Below, piece by piece: positions 52,177 through 61,379 of a stretch of DNA of 64,000 bases. This stretch comes from Leisingera methylohalidivorans DSM 14336. GTDB taxonomy: Bacteria; Pseudomonadota; Alphaproteobacteria; Rhodobacterales; Rhodobacteraceae. The first letter of the stretch is position 1. Every line of letters starts with the position of its first letter. The stretch covers positions 2,072,371 to 2,136,370 of the forward strand of contig NC_023135.1 in NCBI RefSeq assembly GCF_000511355.1, read 5' to 3'. A model generated the notes under the pieces. It saw only the letters and a program-made list of their open reading frames with translations. It did not search any database and was not told the origin of the DNA. Both the position numbers and the translations under genes were made by a program.

Positions 52177-52203
52177 GGGTTCCTCTTAGCCTTAAGCCCG
52201 GAA

Positions 52204-52229
52204 CAGGAAAAGGGGCCGCATGGCCCCTT
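52204..52229 (-). terminator. Rho-independent terminator of the small lipoprotein gene
   Basis: On the minus strand an 8-bp stem (AAGGGGCC/GGCCCCTT, 52210-52229) with a 4-base loop is followed by TTTTCC. It lies about 30 bases after the lipoprotein stop codon. Confidence 0.75.
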
Positions 52230-52259
52230 CGCGCAGAACTTCACCGCTGCGCCCTGGCT

Positions 52260-52436
52260 TTATTGCAGGGCCTGCAGCGGATTCAGCTGCGGCAAGGTTT
52301 CATAGCCGTTGCGAACGCTCATCCCTGCGGCGGGCACCGGCTTGAACGGCAGGTTGCGCGACGGCACGTCCACCGAAGCACAGGCAGAGACCATCAGCCC
52401 GTACGGGACGAATGCCTGTCTGCGGAAGATGTTCAT
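52260..52436 (-). CDS. Tiny lipoprotein (58 residues)
   Basis: A 58-residue frame: MNIFRRQAFVPYGLMVSACA starts with a basic head, a short hydrophobic stretch and a lipobox-like MVSAC, so the mature protein would start at Cys19. The rest (SVDVPSRNLPFKPVPAAGMS, VRNGYETLPQLNPLQALQ) is short and polar. The hydrophobic core is shorter than usual for a signal peptide, so export is probable rather than sure. A strong terminator directly downstream supports a real gene. Small lipoproteins of this wording occur in Rhodobacteraceae; function unknown. Confidence 0.65.
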   Translation of the reverse strand: MNIFRRQAFVPYGLMVSACASVDVPSRNLPFKPVPAAGMSVRNGYETLPQLNPLQALQ

Positions 52437-52607
52437 GGCTCTGCGCCTGCTCCTGCCCCTTTCAAGCCGCCGCCGGGTCAGGGTCCGTCAGGCGGGTTCA
52501 AGGGCAGGATGCGGGTCGAACAGGGCCGAAACGGGGCCTGTTCAGCGAAAAAGTGATGAACACTGATGGCCGGGTAACGATTGCCCCGGCCCGCACAGAC
52601 GCCGCTA

Positions 52608-52877
52608 TCACCGCTCGCGCGAGCGCCAGCCGCCGCGGCGGCGCGGCGTGGCGCTGCCTTGCAGCCCGTCGCGCAGCACTGCGGTCATCGGGTGGTCCGG
52701 ATTGGCACCGCCGTATATGTCCAGCAGCGCGCCGATGTCTTCCCGGCTGTCGCGCGCCGCATCCATGCCCAATGCCCAGTCAAAGAATATGCTGCGGCAC
52801 TGCGCGTCGGTGATGCCGTCGATCCGGTAGGATTCGTAGATCAGACCGCGCGGGTCCTGTTCAATGCTGCCCTTCAT
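52608..52877 (-). CDS. Small conserved protein next to glnE
   Basis: An 89-residue protein (MKGSIEQDPRGLIYESYRID, then GITDAQCRSIFFDWALGMDAARDSREDIGALLDIYGGANPDHPMTAVLRDGL) with an Arg-rich end. The wording is conserved as a small protein following glnE in Rhodobacteraceae. The ATG at 52877 overlaps the end of glnE by 17 bases, so it is co-translated. No known domain. Confidence 0.8.
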   Translation of the reverse strand: MKGSIEQDPRGLIYESYRIDGITDAQCRSIFFDWALGMDAARDSREDIGALLDIYGGANPDHPMTAVLRDGLQGSATPRRRGGWRSRER

Positions 52878-55665
52878 CCGCCTGTTCCCTTTCCAAGGCC
52901 TCTGCAATCAGCGCCGCACAGCGTTCGTAACGGGCCAGCAGCTCCTGTTCCAGCGCATCCAGCCGGGCGTATCCGGTGGTGCGGCAGAGGAACTGCGCGC
53001 CGCCCTCCCCGATCGTCCCGGCCTCGATCGCCTTGCCGGAAAGCAGCCGCGCGGCGCTTTGCACCGACCAGAATAGCCGGTAACTGGCGGTCAGGTATTC
53101 TGCATCCGCGTCATTCAGCCATCCGGCAGCGACAGCGCCCAGCAGGCCGGAGGCCACATCGCGGGCCACCGAAACGGAAGTGAGCGCGCCGGCCTGCGAC
53201 AAAAGCTCGATATCCATCATCCGCCCGGCGCCGTTCTTGGCGTCCCAGACTCCTGCCGGCGTCTTGGCGGCAGCCAGCCGCGCGCGCATCTGCGCCACCT
53301 GCTGCAGCACCATGGCAAGGTCCCGCGGTTCGGCTAGGAAACCGGCGCGGAAGGTCTCGATTTCGGCGGCAAGAGCGGCGTCGCCCGCAACCACACGGGC
53401 CCGGGTCAGCGCCAGATGCTCCCACACCCAGGCCTCGTTCTGCTGGTAACTGGTAAAGCCGGCCAGGCTGACCGCCACCGGCCCCTGGTTGCCCGAAGGC
53501 CGCAGACGCATGTCGACTTCATAAAGCTTGCCCTGGGCCATCGGCGCCGACAGCGCGGTGACCAGCGCCTGGGTGAGCCGCGCGTAATAGGGCCGCGTGG
53601 CCAGCGGGCGCTTGCCCTCGGACATATCCGCACCGCCCGGATCGTAGATCACGATCATGTCGAGATCGGACTGGGAATTGATCTGCCCCGCGCCCAGCGA
53701 TCCCATTGCCAGCACCGCCGCGCCGCGTCCCGGCGGGGGGCCGTGCTTGCGGGAGAACTGCGCCACCACGTCCGGTGCGATGCCGGCAATCACCACTTCG
53801 GCCAATTCCGCGTATTGGACCCCGGCCTGGTGCCCGTCGATCAGCCCGCGCAGGTGGTGCACGCCGATGCGGAAGTGCCATTCCTTGCACCAGCGGCGGG
53901 TGGCATCGAGCCGGGCCTCGTAATCGTCTTCCTGCACCAGCCGGTTTTTCAGTTCCGCCCGCAACTGCTCCGCCCCCGGCCAGGGATCAAAGAAGGAACC
54001 GCCGATCACCGCATCAAACACCCCGGAATTGCGGGACAGGAAACTGGCCAGCTCGCGCGAGGTGCCGGCGATGTCCACCAGCAGATCGATCAGCTGCGGG
54101 TTGGCTCCGAACAGCGAGAACAACTGCACCCCGGCAGGCAGCCCGGACAGGAAACCGTCCAGCGCCACCAGGGTCTCGGCCGGTTTGGCGGTTTTGGCGA
54201 CGCGCGACAGCAGCTCCGGTTTCAGCCGCTCGAAAATCCGCGCCCCGCGGGAGGAGCGCAGCGCCGGATAGGTCGGCCAGCGGGCGATGATGGCGCCATC
54301 CAGCTCGGCGGTGTTTTCTGCCGCGGCAGGCGCGCCCGGCGTGCCGCCGGGAGAGAAGAAGCCTTCGGTCAGCTCATGCACTTCGGTCAGCCGGTCCCTG
54401 ATTTCCGCCGTCAGCTCTGCCGGATCGCGGTCCATCAGGCTGGCGATCCGGGCAATGCCATCCTCGGATTTGGGCATCTGGTGGGTCTGGGCGTCATGCA
54501 CCATCTGGATCCGGTGCTCGACCTCGCGGTGGGCGCGGTAATGGGCCGAGAGGATTTCTGCCGTGCCCGGCGGCACCCAGCCCTTGTCCGCCAGCGCCGC
54601 CAGCCCTTCCACCGTGCCGCGCAGGCGCAGTGATTCGTCGCGCCCGCCGGCGATCAGCTGGCGGGTCTGGGTGAAGAACTCGATCTCGCGGATGCCGCCG
54701 CGGCCCAGCTTCATGTCGTGGCCGGGCACATGCAGGGCGCCGCCGGTGCCCTTGTTCTCGCGGATGCGCAGGCGGATGTCATGGGCGTCCTGGATGGCGG
54801 CGAAATCCAGGTGCCGCCGCCAGATGAAGGGACGCAGCGTGGTCAGGAACCGCTCCCCCGCGGCGATGTCGCCGGCGCAGGGGCGCGCCTTGATATAGGC
54901 GGCGCGCTCCCAGGTGCGGCCCAGGCTTTCGTAATACCGCTCGGCCGCTTCCATCGCCAGACAGACCGGGGTGACCGCCGGATCCGGGCGCAGCCGCAGA
55001 TCGGTGCGGAACACATAGCCGTCGCCGGTGCGGTCGCTGAGGGCGGCGCACATGTTCTTGGTCGCGCGCACCATGCCCTGGCGGGCCTCATAAAAGTCAT
55101 CCGGATCGAACCGGGTTTCATCGAACAGGCAGATGAGGTCGATATCCGAGCTGTAGTTCAGCTCATGCGCGCCCATCTTGCCCATCGCCAGAATGGTAAG
55201 CCCGCCTGCGGTTTCCACGTCGTCCTCGGTCAGCCCGGGCAGTTTCCTGCGGCGGATCAAAGCGGCGATCTCGGATTTTATGGCGACGTCCGCGCACAGC
55301 GCCCCGAAGTCCGTCAGCGCCCCGGTCACCTGTTCCAGGCTCCAGCCGCCGGACAGGTCGCAAAGCGCCGTCAGCAGCGCCAGACGGCGTTTGGCCTGCC
55401 GCAGACCCGGTTTCAGCCCGTTGCCTTCCAGCGCCCTGCAGTCCGCAAAGACCGCCGCCAGCGCGGTTTCAGGATCCTGCAGCGCCTGCGGCAGCCAGGC
55501 AGCCTCCCGTGCGGTCAGCTCCATCAGATAGGGGCTGGAACCGCAGGCCCCCGCCACCAGATCGGCCATCGCCCCGGTTAATTCCGGCACCAAGGCGCGT
55601 GTTTCGGCGCCAAGGTCCGGATCAAAGGGACGGGGCATGCGGGTGATGTTCAAGGCAGTGGTCAT
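52861..55665 (-). CDS. glnE: Bifunctional glutamine synthetase adenylyltransferase/deadenylase
   Basis: A 934-residue enzyme that adenylylates and deadenylylates glutamine synthetase in response to PII and glutamine. Two nucleotidyltransferase domains are visible: the first with LAMGKMGAHELNYSSDIDLICLFDE near residue 180, the second with LAMGSLGAGQINSQSDLDMIVIYDP near residue 660. Helical linkers (IREIEFFTQTRQLIAGGRDESLRLRGT and GRMMDIELLSQAGAL) carry the GlnE signatures. The ATG at 55665 (MTTALNITRMPRPFDP) is the usual N terminus. A small conserved gene overlaps its 3' end. Confidence 0.95.
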   Translation of the reverse strand: MTTALNITRMPRPFDPDLGAETRALVPELTGAMADLVAGACGSSPYLMELTAREAAWLPQALQDPETALAAVFADCRALEGNGLKPGLRQAKRRLALLTALCDLSGGWSLEQVTGALTDFGALCADVAIKSEIAALIRRRKLPGLTEDDVETAGGLTILAMGKMGAHELNYSSDIDLICLFDETRFDPDDFYEARQGMVRATKNMCAALSDRTGDGYVFRTDLRLRPDPAVTPVCLAMEAAERYYESLGRTWERAAYIKARPCAGDIAAGERFLTTLRPFIWRRHLDFAAIQDAHDIRLRIRENKGTGGALHVPGHDMKLGRGGIREIEFFTQTRQLIAGGRDESLRLRGTVEGLAALADKGWVPPGTAEILSAHYRAHREVEHRIQMVHDAQTHQMPKSEDGIARIASLMDRDPAELTAEIRDRLTEVHELTEGFFSPGGTPGAPAAAENTAELDGAIIARWPTYPALRSSRGARIFERLKPELLSRVAKTAKPAETLVALDGFLSGLPAGVQLFSLFGANPQLIDLLVDIAGTSRELASFLSRNSGVFDAVIGGSFFDPWPGAEQLRAELKNRLVQEDDYEARLDATRRWCKEWHFRIGVHHLRGLIDGHQAGVQYAELAEVVIAGIAPDVVAQFSRKHGPPPGRGAAVLAMGSLGAGQINSQSDLDMIVIYDPGGADMSEGKRPLATRPYYARLTQALVTALSAPMAQGKLYEVDMRLRPSGNQGPVAVSLAGFTSYQQNEAWVWEHLALTRARVVAGDAALAAEIETFRAGFLAEPRDLAMVLQQVAQMRARLAAAKTPAGVWDAKNGAGRMMDIELLSQAGALTSVSVARDVASGLLGAVAAGWLNDADAEYLTASYRLFWSVQSAARLLSGKAIEAGTIGEGGAQFLCRTTGYARLDALEQELLARYERCAALIAEALEREQADEGQH

Positions 55666-55689
55666 GCGCCGAGACTGTGCCCGCTGCAC

Positions 55690-56654
55690 AGGCGCGTCAA
55701 TGCCCGAATTGCAGCCCGGCAGCGCAAGTATACGCCGGGTCAGGAATACCCGAATAGCTGGAATGCCTGCGTTAAGATACCGTCAAAAGACGGTTATGCT
55801 CCGGCTCGGGGCCATTCGATGTAAAGAGTATCTTGTTAACAGGGGATGCCGGGCGGTGCTGGGAATGCCCTGGCTCTGCTTGGGATATTGTGCTGTGTGC
55901 AGTGTTGTCACCTGAACGGCCCGAGGACCGGAAGCATGACCGTGCCGCCTTCCGCCCGAACCTGAGTTTCGTGATTATATTTCCGGGGCTCTGCTGCGCA
56001 AATGCTGATGGCGTTCCATCCTGAGGCACCAGCATGGCAGCCTGAGGGAATGTGCAGGTCCGTGCCGCAGGTCCGCAAGACCAGGAACCGGCCGCGCCAC
56101 CGAACCATTGCGCGCCATTGAGCCGAGCGCAAGTTAGAAGACACTTGATATTGCAATAACCGGAAGAGGCTGGAGGAAGCCGGAAGACCCCGGATGGAAG
56201 CATGTAAAAAAGGGCTTTCAGAGGGGTTAAAACCGAGGAGACGCCTTGGTGCGCTTGTCCTTCAATACCCGGCAGAATGGCCCCTACAGCGCGCTCAGCA
56301 GATTTTGGGACTCTTCCCGTTGCAAACTGCCTCCCCTGCCCCAGACCTTGTCGAATAAGGGAAACAGGTCCTCGTGTTGCAGCCATCCAGAAATGTCACC
56401 GGCTGCGCAAGGCAGGAATGTCACCAGAGGCGCCGCGGGAGCAAGGCTTTGCAGCCATTCGAAGATCGCGCAGCATTTCCGAAGGTCAAACAATGGCACA
56501 TCGGGACGTTGTCCGAACCGCTGCTTGCACCTGTTGCCGCACCCAGCCAACGCTGCGCCAGATTATGTACACTTTTACAGAAACTTCATGCGCGCCCCCC
56601 TTGTGATTATGAAGGTTTTTCTGAAAACTTTCCACCAAGGCTCTAATTTTTTTC
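55690..56654. other. Long gene-poor region containing dispersed repeat copy A
   Basis: Almost 1 kb without a trustworthy gene, where base composition becomes more AT-rich. The stretch from 56131 to 56376 matches a copy at 62362. The remaining sequence shows no clear frame. It marks the left edge of the mosaic accessory region. Confidence 0.5.
56131..56376 (+). repeat. Dispersed direct repeat, copy A (about 245 bp)
   Basis: It starts around GTTAGAAGACACTTGATATT and ends around GAAACAGGTCCTCGTG. The whole length aligns, with scattered differences and small indels, to 62362-62610 in the same orientation. Shared landmarks include the segments GGAAGAGGC, AAAAAAGGGC, GCGCTCAGCAGATTTTGGGA and CCTGCCCCAGACCTTGT. 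It has no intact frame in common with copy B (a stop interrupts the only shared reading in copy A), so it is probably a non-coding or relic mobile element. Confidence 0.8.
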
Positions 56655-56666
56655 ATGGTGGTAAAG

Positions 56667-56864
56667 ATGCAAGATCGCTGGTTCATCAGGTTTGAAAGTG
56701 GCGGCTTCCTGTCATGCCGCGGGAACAGGGTTACCTACTTCGGCAATAGCGCTCTGACCTTCGCAAGCCACGAAGAGGCGGAAGAGTACTTTTCCAGGAA
56801 TGTCAGCGCCTTAGAGGAGACCGGCCTGCGGCCGTCGCTTGCACGCCTTTCCGGTTCCACGTAA
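56667..56864 (+). CDS. Small hypothetical protein upstream of the CtrA-like gene
   Basis: A 65-residue frame (MQDRWFIRFESGGFLSCRGN, then RVTYFGNSALTFASHEEAEEYFSRNVSALEETG). The amphipathic alternation in the first part suggests a small beta/alpha fold. The ATG at 56667 is preferred; an in-frame ATG at 56655 is close. It ends 23 bases before the response regulator and would be co-transcribed. I do not recognise it. Confidence 0.55.
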   Translation: MQDRWFIRFESGGFLSCRGNRVTYFGNSALTFASHEEAEEYFSRNVSALEETGLRPSLARLSGST

Positions 56865-56887
56865 CAGTTTCCGGGAAGTCGTGAGTC

Positions 56888-57583
56888 ATGAAAATTCTTC
56901 TGGCCGAGGATGATGCAGCCACCGCCGAAACAGTCACGCGCTTTCTGACACGAGAGAATTTGAACGTGTCTTCAACCAGTTTTGGTGAAGATGCTATCAG
57001 TCTGGCCCGGCATTTCGACTTTGACCTGATCCTGCTCGACCTGCGCTTGCCGGACCGCCATGGCCATGATGTGATCCGGGACCTCAGAGCGGCGGCGATT
57101 GATACGCCGGTTCTGGTGATTTCAGGATCCGATGATCTGAACAGCCGGGTCAACAGCCTCAAGTACGGGGCTGACGATTTCATGGTCAAGCCGGTCAAAT
57201 ATGATGAACTGCTGGCGCGTATTTTCGCGATTATCCGGCGATCCAAAGGGTTTTCCGATTCCGACATCAGGGCGGGCGATATCACGCTCAAACTTGGAAA
57301 AAAGTTTATAGAAGCGAAAGGAAGAAGGATTGACCTGACAAATACCGAATATAACATTCTGGAACTGCTCCTGCTGCAAAAAGGGCGGGTTGTACTGAAG
57401 AATACAATTTTGGAGAACTTGTACACCGGCCCTGACTATCCGGGTGACAAAATACTGGATGCCTACATCTACCGGCTCAGAAAAAAGATCCGCGAAGCAA
57501 CGAATTGTAATGACTATATTGTTACCATAAGAGGGGAGGGGTTTATGATCTGTTCCCCTCCTGGTCACAGGGAATGTGCTTGA
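56888..57583 (+). CDS. CtrA-like response regulator
   Basis: A 231-residue OmpR-type response regulator with strong CtrA character. Receiver: EDDAATAETVTRFL at the start, phosphoacceptor Asp51 in FDLILLDLRLPD, Lys101 in DDFMVKPVK. The linker RRSKG and the winged-helix wording IDLTNTEYNILELLLLQKGR, NTILENLYTGPDYPGDKILDAYIYRLRKKI match CtrA ([36 protein letters not shown]) closely. Differences in the recognition helix and a short Cys-ending tail set it apart from the true cell-cycle CtrA, so it is probably a paralogue. It precedes the hybrid kinase by 590 bases. Confidence 0.88.
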   Translation: MKILLAEDDAATAETVTRFLTRENLNVSSTSFGEDAISLARHFDFDLILLDLRLPDRHGHDVIRDLRAAAIDTPVLVISGSDDLNSRVNSLKYGADDFMVKPVKYDELLARIFAIIRRSKGFSDSDIRAGDITLKLGKKFIEAKGRRIDLTNTEYNILELLLLQKGRVVLKNTILENLYTGPDYPGDKILDAYIYRLRKKIREATNCNDYIVTIRGEGFMICSPPGHRECA

Positions 57584-58173
57584 CAGCGGATCGAGGGATG
57601 ACGGGAGGCAAACTGATGGCTTTTGCGATATCTGTTGTGAAACAGGTATAAGCGCCCTCTCAGCCTTAAAGAGCCTCTGAATAAGGCAGCGCAGACCGTA
57701 GTGCGCTGCAGCATGCTTCCGCCGCAATCCCTTATCTGCTCGTACAGGTTTTAGCAGGGTTGGTGGCCGCCGCCAAAGTTTGAAGACGCGTTTGGATGAT
57801 TGGAAAATTGCGGTCTGACATGTGTTGAACATCAGGTGCCAGAGAATGTTCCCTTGCTGCCTGATGAATTTTTTATTTCAGGGCCAACGAGGTACTGAAA
57901 TAGTTTAGAACCAGATCGGCGGGCGCCAATTCTTACCTTCTGGCGTTAATAATATTGGAAATTCAGTTGAGCTTTCCGCCCGGAATTCGAAGATTTTCAG
58001 ATCTGATCCGACGGGGCCATAACTCAAGTGAGCCGCTGGTCGGTTAAAAAGAGAGGTAAATGCCGACGGCTTAGATATTTAATCTATCCTGGGGTGCAAG
58101 TATTATAAATCCGGTTCTTTTTATTTGCGATAATATTTCGCAACACCTTGCAGAATGTAGGGGGAAAAGTGAT
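57584..58173. other. AT-rich region between response regulator and kinase
   Basis: 590 bases, notably AT-rich, with no convincing gene. It probably holds the promoter of the kinase-binding-protein pair. I looked for a CtrA-type TTAA-N7-TTAA site and did not find an exact one. Confidence 0.45.
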
Positions 58174-60030
58174 GTGCTAACACTGCGTATCTCCAGAAAA
58201 TATCTTCGCAGACGCAGTGGATTTGCTCTGGCGGTTCTGCTTCTCTCAGCGCTTCTCGCTATATGGGTTACGCTTGCTGGCCACCGCGGCGTTCAGCTGC
58301 ATGCCAAGAACATGTCCGCGCTTGATGAGGCTTTTGTTTCACTTGCCGAGATGTCTTTGGCATTTGAGAGGATTCAAAGGAACCCCACCAGCCAAAAAGC
58401 AATAGTTGAACGCAGCCGCATCCGGCTTAGCGCCAGGTCTGCAGCCGGGGCTCTGACTGAACTTAAACTTGCCAGTTCACGGTCTGCATTCTCTGCCCGG
58501 GGACAGAAAATCCTGGCACAACCCTCCTTGAACCCGCTGGCCGAGTTCGACGACATACTGTTTATGAGCAAGGTCCTGGCGGATCCGCAGCGCCAAAATT
58601 CTGTACCAAAGTCTGCGAAAACCGCAGCACTTGCTTCGGACCTTACAAGACGCCTGATTCCGGTTCTTATGCAGGTGAAGGAGGCTGAAGTCAGGGCTTC
58701 TCAAATCGCCTCGAAGAGGCAGGTGGTCTACGCAATAATTGCTGCTTTAACAGGTGTTTGTGGCGTTCTGGTGGCGGCCAAGTATGTGTACTTTCCAATG
58801 GAGCGGTTCATTATCAAAGCGCAATCTAAAATCGAAGAGAGCCGCCGCCGGGCTGAGGCCGCCTCCGAGGCTAAGTCCGTATTCCTTGCAACGATGAGCC
58901 ACGAAATCCGCACCCCGTTAAACGGTGTCCTGGGACTTGCCGAGCTGCTGATGGACACCGAGTTGGGTGACCAGCAGAGGCACATGATCCGCATCATGAA
59001 AGCGAGCGGGAATTCCCTCTTACGCATCATCAATGATGTGCTGGACCTGTCCAAGGCCGAAGCCGGTAAGCTGGAACTTGAAGCCGAGGTGTTTGATGCC
59101 CATTCGCTCTGCCAGGAGGTTATTGACCTGTTCCTGCCGCAGGCGCGGAGCAAGAACATCAGCCTGGGCCTTGCCGCGGATCCCGGTAATGGCAGATGGC
59201 GTGTATCGGGCTACAGCACGGCCGTCCGTCAGATTGTTGTGAACCTGGTCAGCAATGCCGTGAAATTTACCGAACGCGGATCTGTCGTGATCGATCTAAA
59301 GGAAGAGACTGCGGAAACAACTGGCATGCGTACGCTTCGTATCGCGGTTCGGGACACGGGGAACGGGGTCCCTCAGGAGGCAAAAGAAAGTATTTTCGAG
59401 CAGTTCACCCAAGCAGATGCATCCAGGACTGCACGTGTTGGCGGAACTGGACTGGGGCTTGCTATTACCCGGAAGCTTACAGAGGCAATAAATGGCAGGA
59501 TTTACCTGGAAAGCACGGCTGGGTCAGGTTCAGAATTCATTCTGGAGTTCCCAGTAGAAAATGCCCCGGCGGCTGCGGCGGAGCCCGACAGCGCCCACAT
59601 GACAAGCTTTACATTCAGTAAGAAGGTTCTTGTTGCGGACGACAACCGCGTAAACCAGATCGTCGTGGTCAAATTTCTGGAGGGTATGGGCTGCGCTACC
59701 AAGGTCGCAGCCAATGGCGCCGAGGCAGTAGAGCTGGAGAACAGCTGGTCTCCCGACCTGGTCCTGATGGATGTGCGGATGCCGGAAATGGACGGGTTGG
59801 ACGCCACCCGAGCCATCAGGGCGAAAGAACTGGAAGGCCGTCTGCCTGCGGTTCCGATCATCGGGCTCTCTGCCAATGCGATGCGGGAGGATCACGATGC
59901 TGGAATATCCGCCGGGATGTGCGATTACCTCTCGAAACCGATAAATAAAGCCAAATTGGCAAATGCACTGGCCCGCTTGTGGCCGAATGAGCATTACAAA
60001 CCCAAGGAAGCGACGGTACGATGCGCATGA
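58174..60030 (+). CDS. Hybrid sensor histidine kinase
   Basis: A 618-residue membrane kinase. Helix 1 (residues 17-35) and helix 2 (185-207) enclose a periplasmic helical domain of about 150 residues. The HisKA domain has His243 in MSHEIRTPLNGVLGL. The ATPase domain shows the N box VVNLVSNAVKF, the G1 box VRDTGNGV and G2 GGTGLGLAI. A C-terminal receiver (about 484-605) has Asp533 in LVLMDVRMPEMDG and Lys588. The GTG at 58174 follows GGGGGAAAAG; no in-frame ATG fits. Its last ten bases overlap the next gene, so kinase and periplasmic binding protein are co-translated. Confidence 0.93.
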   Translation: MLTLRISRKYLRRRSGFALAVLLLSALLAIWVTLAGHRGVQLHAKNMSALDEAFVSLAEMSLAFERIQRNPTSQKAIVERSRIRLSARSAAGALTELKLASSRSAFSARGQKILAQPSLNPLAEFDDILFMSKVLADPQRQNSVPKSAKTAALASDLTRRLIPVLMQVKEAEVRASQIASKRQVVYAIIAALTGVCGVLVAAKYVYFPMERFIIKAQSKIEESRRRAEAASEAKSVFLATMSHEIRTPLNGVLGLAELLMDTELGDQQRHMIRIMKASGNSLLRIINDVLDLSKAEAGKLELEAEVFDAHSLCQEVIDLFLPQARSKNISLGLAADPGNGRWRVSGYSTAVRQIVVNLVSNAVKFTERGSVVIDLKEETAETTGMRTLRIAVRDTGNGVPQEAKESIFEQFTQADASRTARVGGTGLGLAITRKLTEAINGRIYLESTAGSGSEFILEFPVENAPAAAAEPDSAHMTSFTFSKKVLVADDNRVNQIVVVKFLEGMGCATKVAANGAEAVELENSWSPDLVLMDVRMPEMDGLDATRAIRAKELEGRLPAVPIIGLSANAMREDHDAGISAGMCDYLSKPINKAKLANALARLWPNEHYKPKEATVRCA

Positions 60031-61094
60031 CAATCAAAATGGCCGCTTTCCTGTTTACGGCCGCGGCGATCGCCCTGCCTGCAGTTGCGGATTCGGAGAG
60101 TGAGGTCTGCCTTTACAATTGGAGCGGCTATATTGACCCCGCGGTCATAGAAAAGTTCCATGCCGCTACCGGCAAAAAACTCATCCTGGATTTCTATGAG
60201 GAAGCTGACGAGGCAGAGGCGCGGCTGACAGCACAGGGCACTGGGTATGATCTGGCGGTTGTGCCATCGGAAATTGTGAACCGCCTGATCGAAGCAGAGG
60301 CTCTTCAGAAATTTGACCTGGATACGGCGGGCACCGACCGGCAGCTCCTAGACATTCTCTTCACGGCATTGCCGCAGGCCGAGGGATATGCCTTGCCGTA
60401 TCTCTGGGGGACAACCGGCCTTGTTTACGACCTCGATGCGGTGATCGACCGCCTGCCAGACGCACCGCTTGATAGCTGGGCGCTGCTGTTCGATCCCGCG
60501 AATGCCAAAGAACTGGCCGATTGCGGAATTACCGTGGTCGACTCGGTCGAGGAGATGGTGCCAGCCGCACTTTCCTATTTAGGCCTCGATCCGCATTCAC
60601 GGTCTCCTGAGGATCTGGATGCGGCGTTCGATGTTCTTGCAGCCATTGCGCCATATGTCCGGTCATTTGACACCGCTCAGTATGACGATGTGCTTGGCGG
60701 TAATATCTGCTTGGCAGCCACTTGGAGCACCGACGGACAGGCGGCATTTCTGGAGAAAGACAGCACCCCGTACCGTTACATTGTGCCCAAGGAGGGAGCA
60801 AACCTGTGGGCTGATCTGTTTGTGGTTCCAAATGATGCGGGAAATATGGTTGTTTCAATGCAACTTCTGGACTTTATCCTGCAACCCGAGATGATCGCGT
60901 CTTCTGCGGCTTACTCCAACGCATTTGCAAGCCTGCCCTCATCGCGGTCAGAACTGGACGAGCCGGATTTCAACCTTTGGCCGCCAGGGCTGTCTCAAAG
61001 TATTCGCGAGACGCTTTACTTTGTTAAGCCGCGAAATGGGAACGAAAAACGTCTCCTCGATCGCCGCTGGAGAATGATCCAGATCGGCCTGTAG
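60021..61094 (+). CDS. Polyamine-type periplasmic binding protein (PotD/PotF-like)
   Basis: A 357-residue secreted solute-binding protein. The signal peptide ends near ALPAVA-DSESEV. The mature part has the spermidine/putrescine-binding pattern: VCLYNWSGYIDPAVIEKFHAATGKKLILDFYEEADEAEARL, YDLAVVPSEIVNRLIEAEALQKFD, ALPYLWGTTGLVYD and later NICLAATWSTDGQAAFLE. No permease or ATPase genes lie beside it, and it overlaps the kinase gene, so it more likely senses a ligand for the kinase than feeds a transporter. A second ATG at 60027 is an alternative start. Confidence 0.88.
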   Translation: MRMTIKMAAFLFTAAAIALPAVADSESEVCLYNWSGYIDPAVIEKFHAATGKKLILDFYEEADEAEARLTAQGTGYDLAVVPSEIVNRLIEAEALQKFDLDTAGTDRQLLDILFTALPQAEGYALPYLWGTTGLVYDLDAVIDRLPDAPLDSWALLFDPANAKELADCGITVVDSVEEMVPAALSYLGLDPHSRSPEDLDAAFDVLAAIAPYVRSFDTAQYDDVLGGNICLAATWSTDGQAAFLEKDSTPYRYIVPKEGANLWADLFVVPNDAGNMVVSMQLLDFILQPEMIASSAAYSNAFASLPSSRSELDEPDFNLWPPGLSQSIRETLYFVKPRNGNEKRLLDRRWRMIQIGL

Positions 61095-61379
61095 GATAGT
61101 CGAGTTGAACAAACAGGAAACCACCTGTCCGAAATGGACATCACATTGCCTCCTGCAGTGGAACCCTTTTACGCATACTTTCTGTTCCTCTCTGCACCCG
61201 GTGCCGACCGCAGCATTTAAGGTTGAAAGCCAGGGCTGTTGAATGTCCGTTTTCAAGGTGATGGGCAGAAAGTTTCGCACTTGCAGCATCCTTGGGGCTG
61301 CAACCCGGGGCCCAGGTCCGCTTTGAGCTGGCAGTGCGCTTTCGCTGTGCCAGGCCCGTATGAACGTTCTGGGCAGGGT

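Noticed and set aside
58030..58100. CtrA binding site upstream of the hybrid kinase
   Set aside because: TTAA-like motifs are present but never with an exact seven-base spacing.
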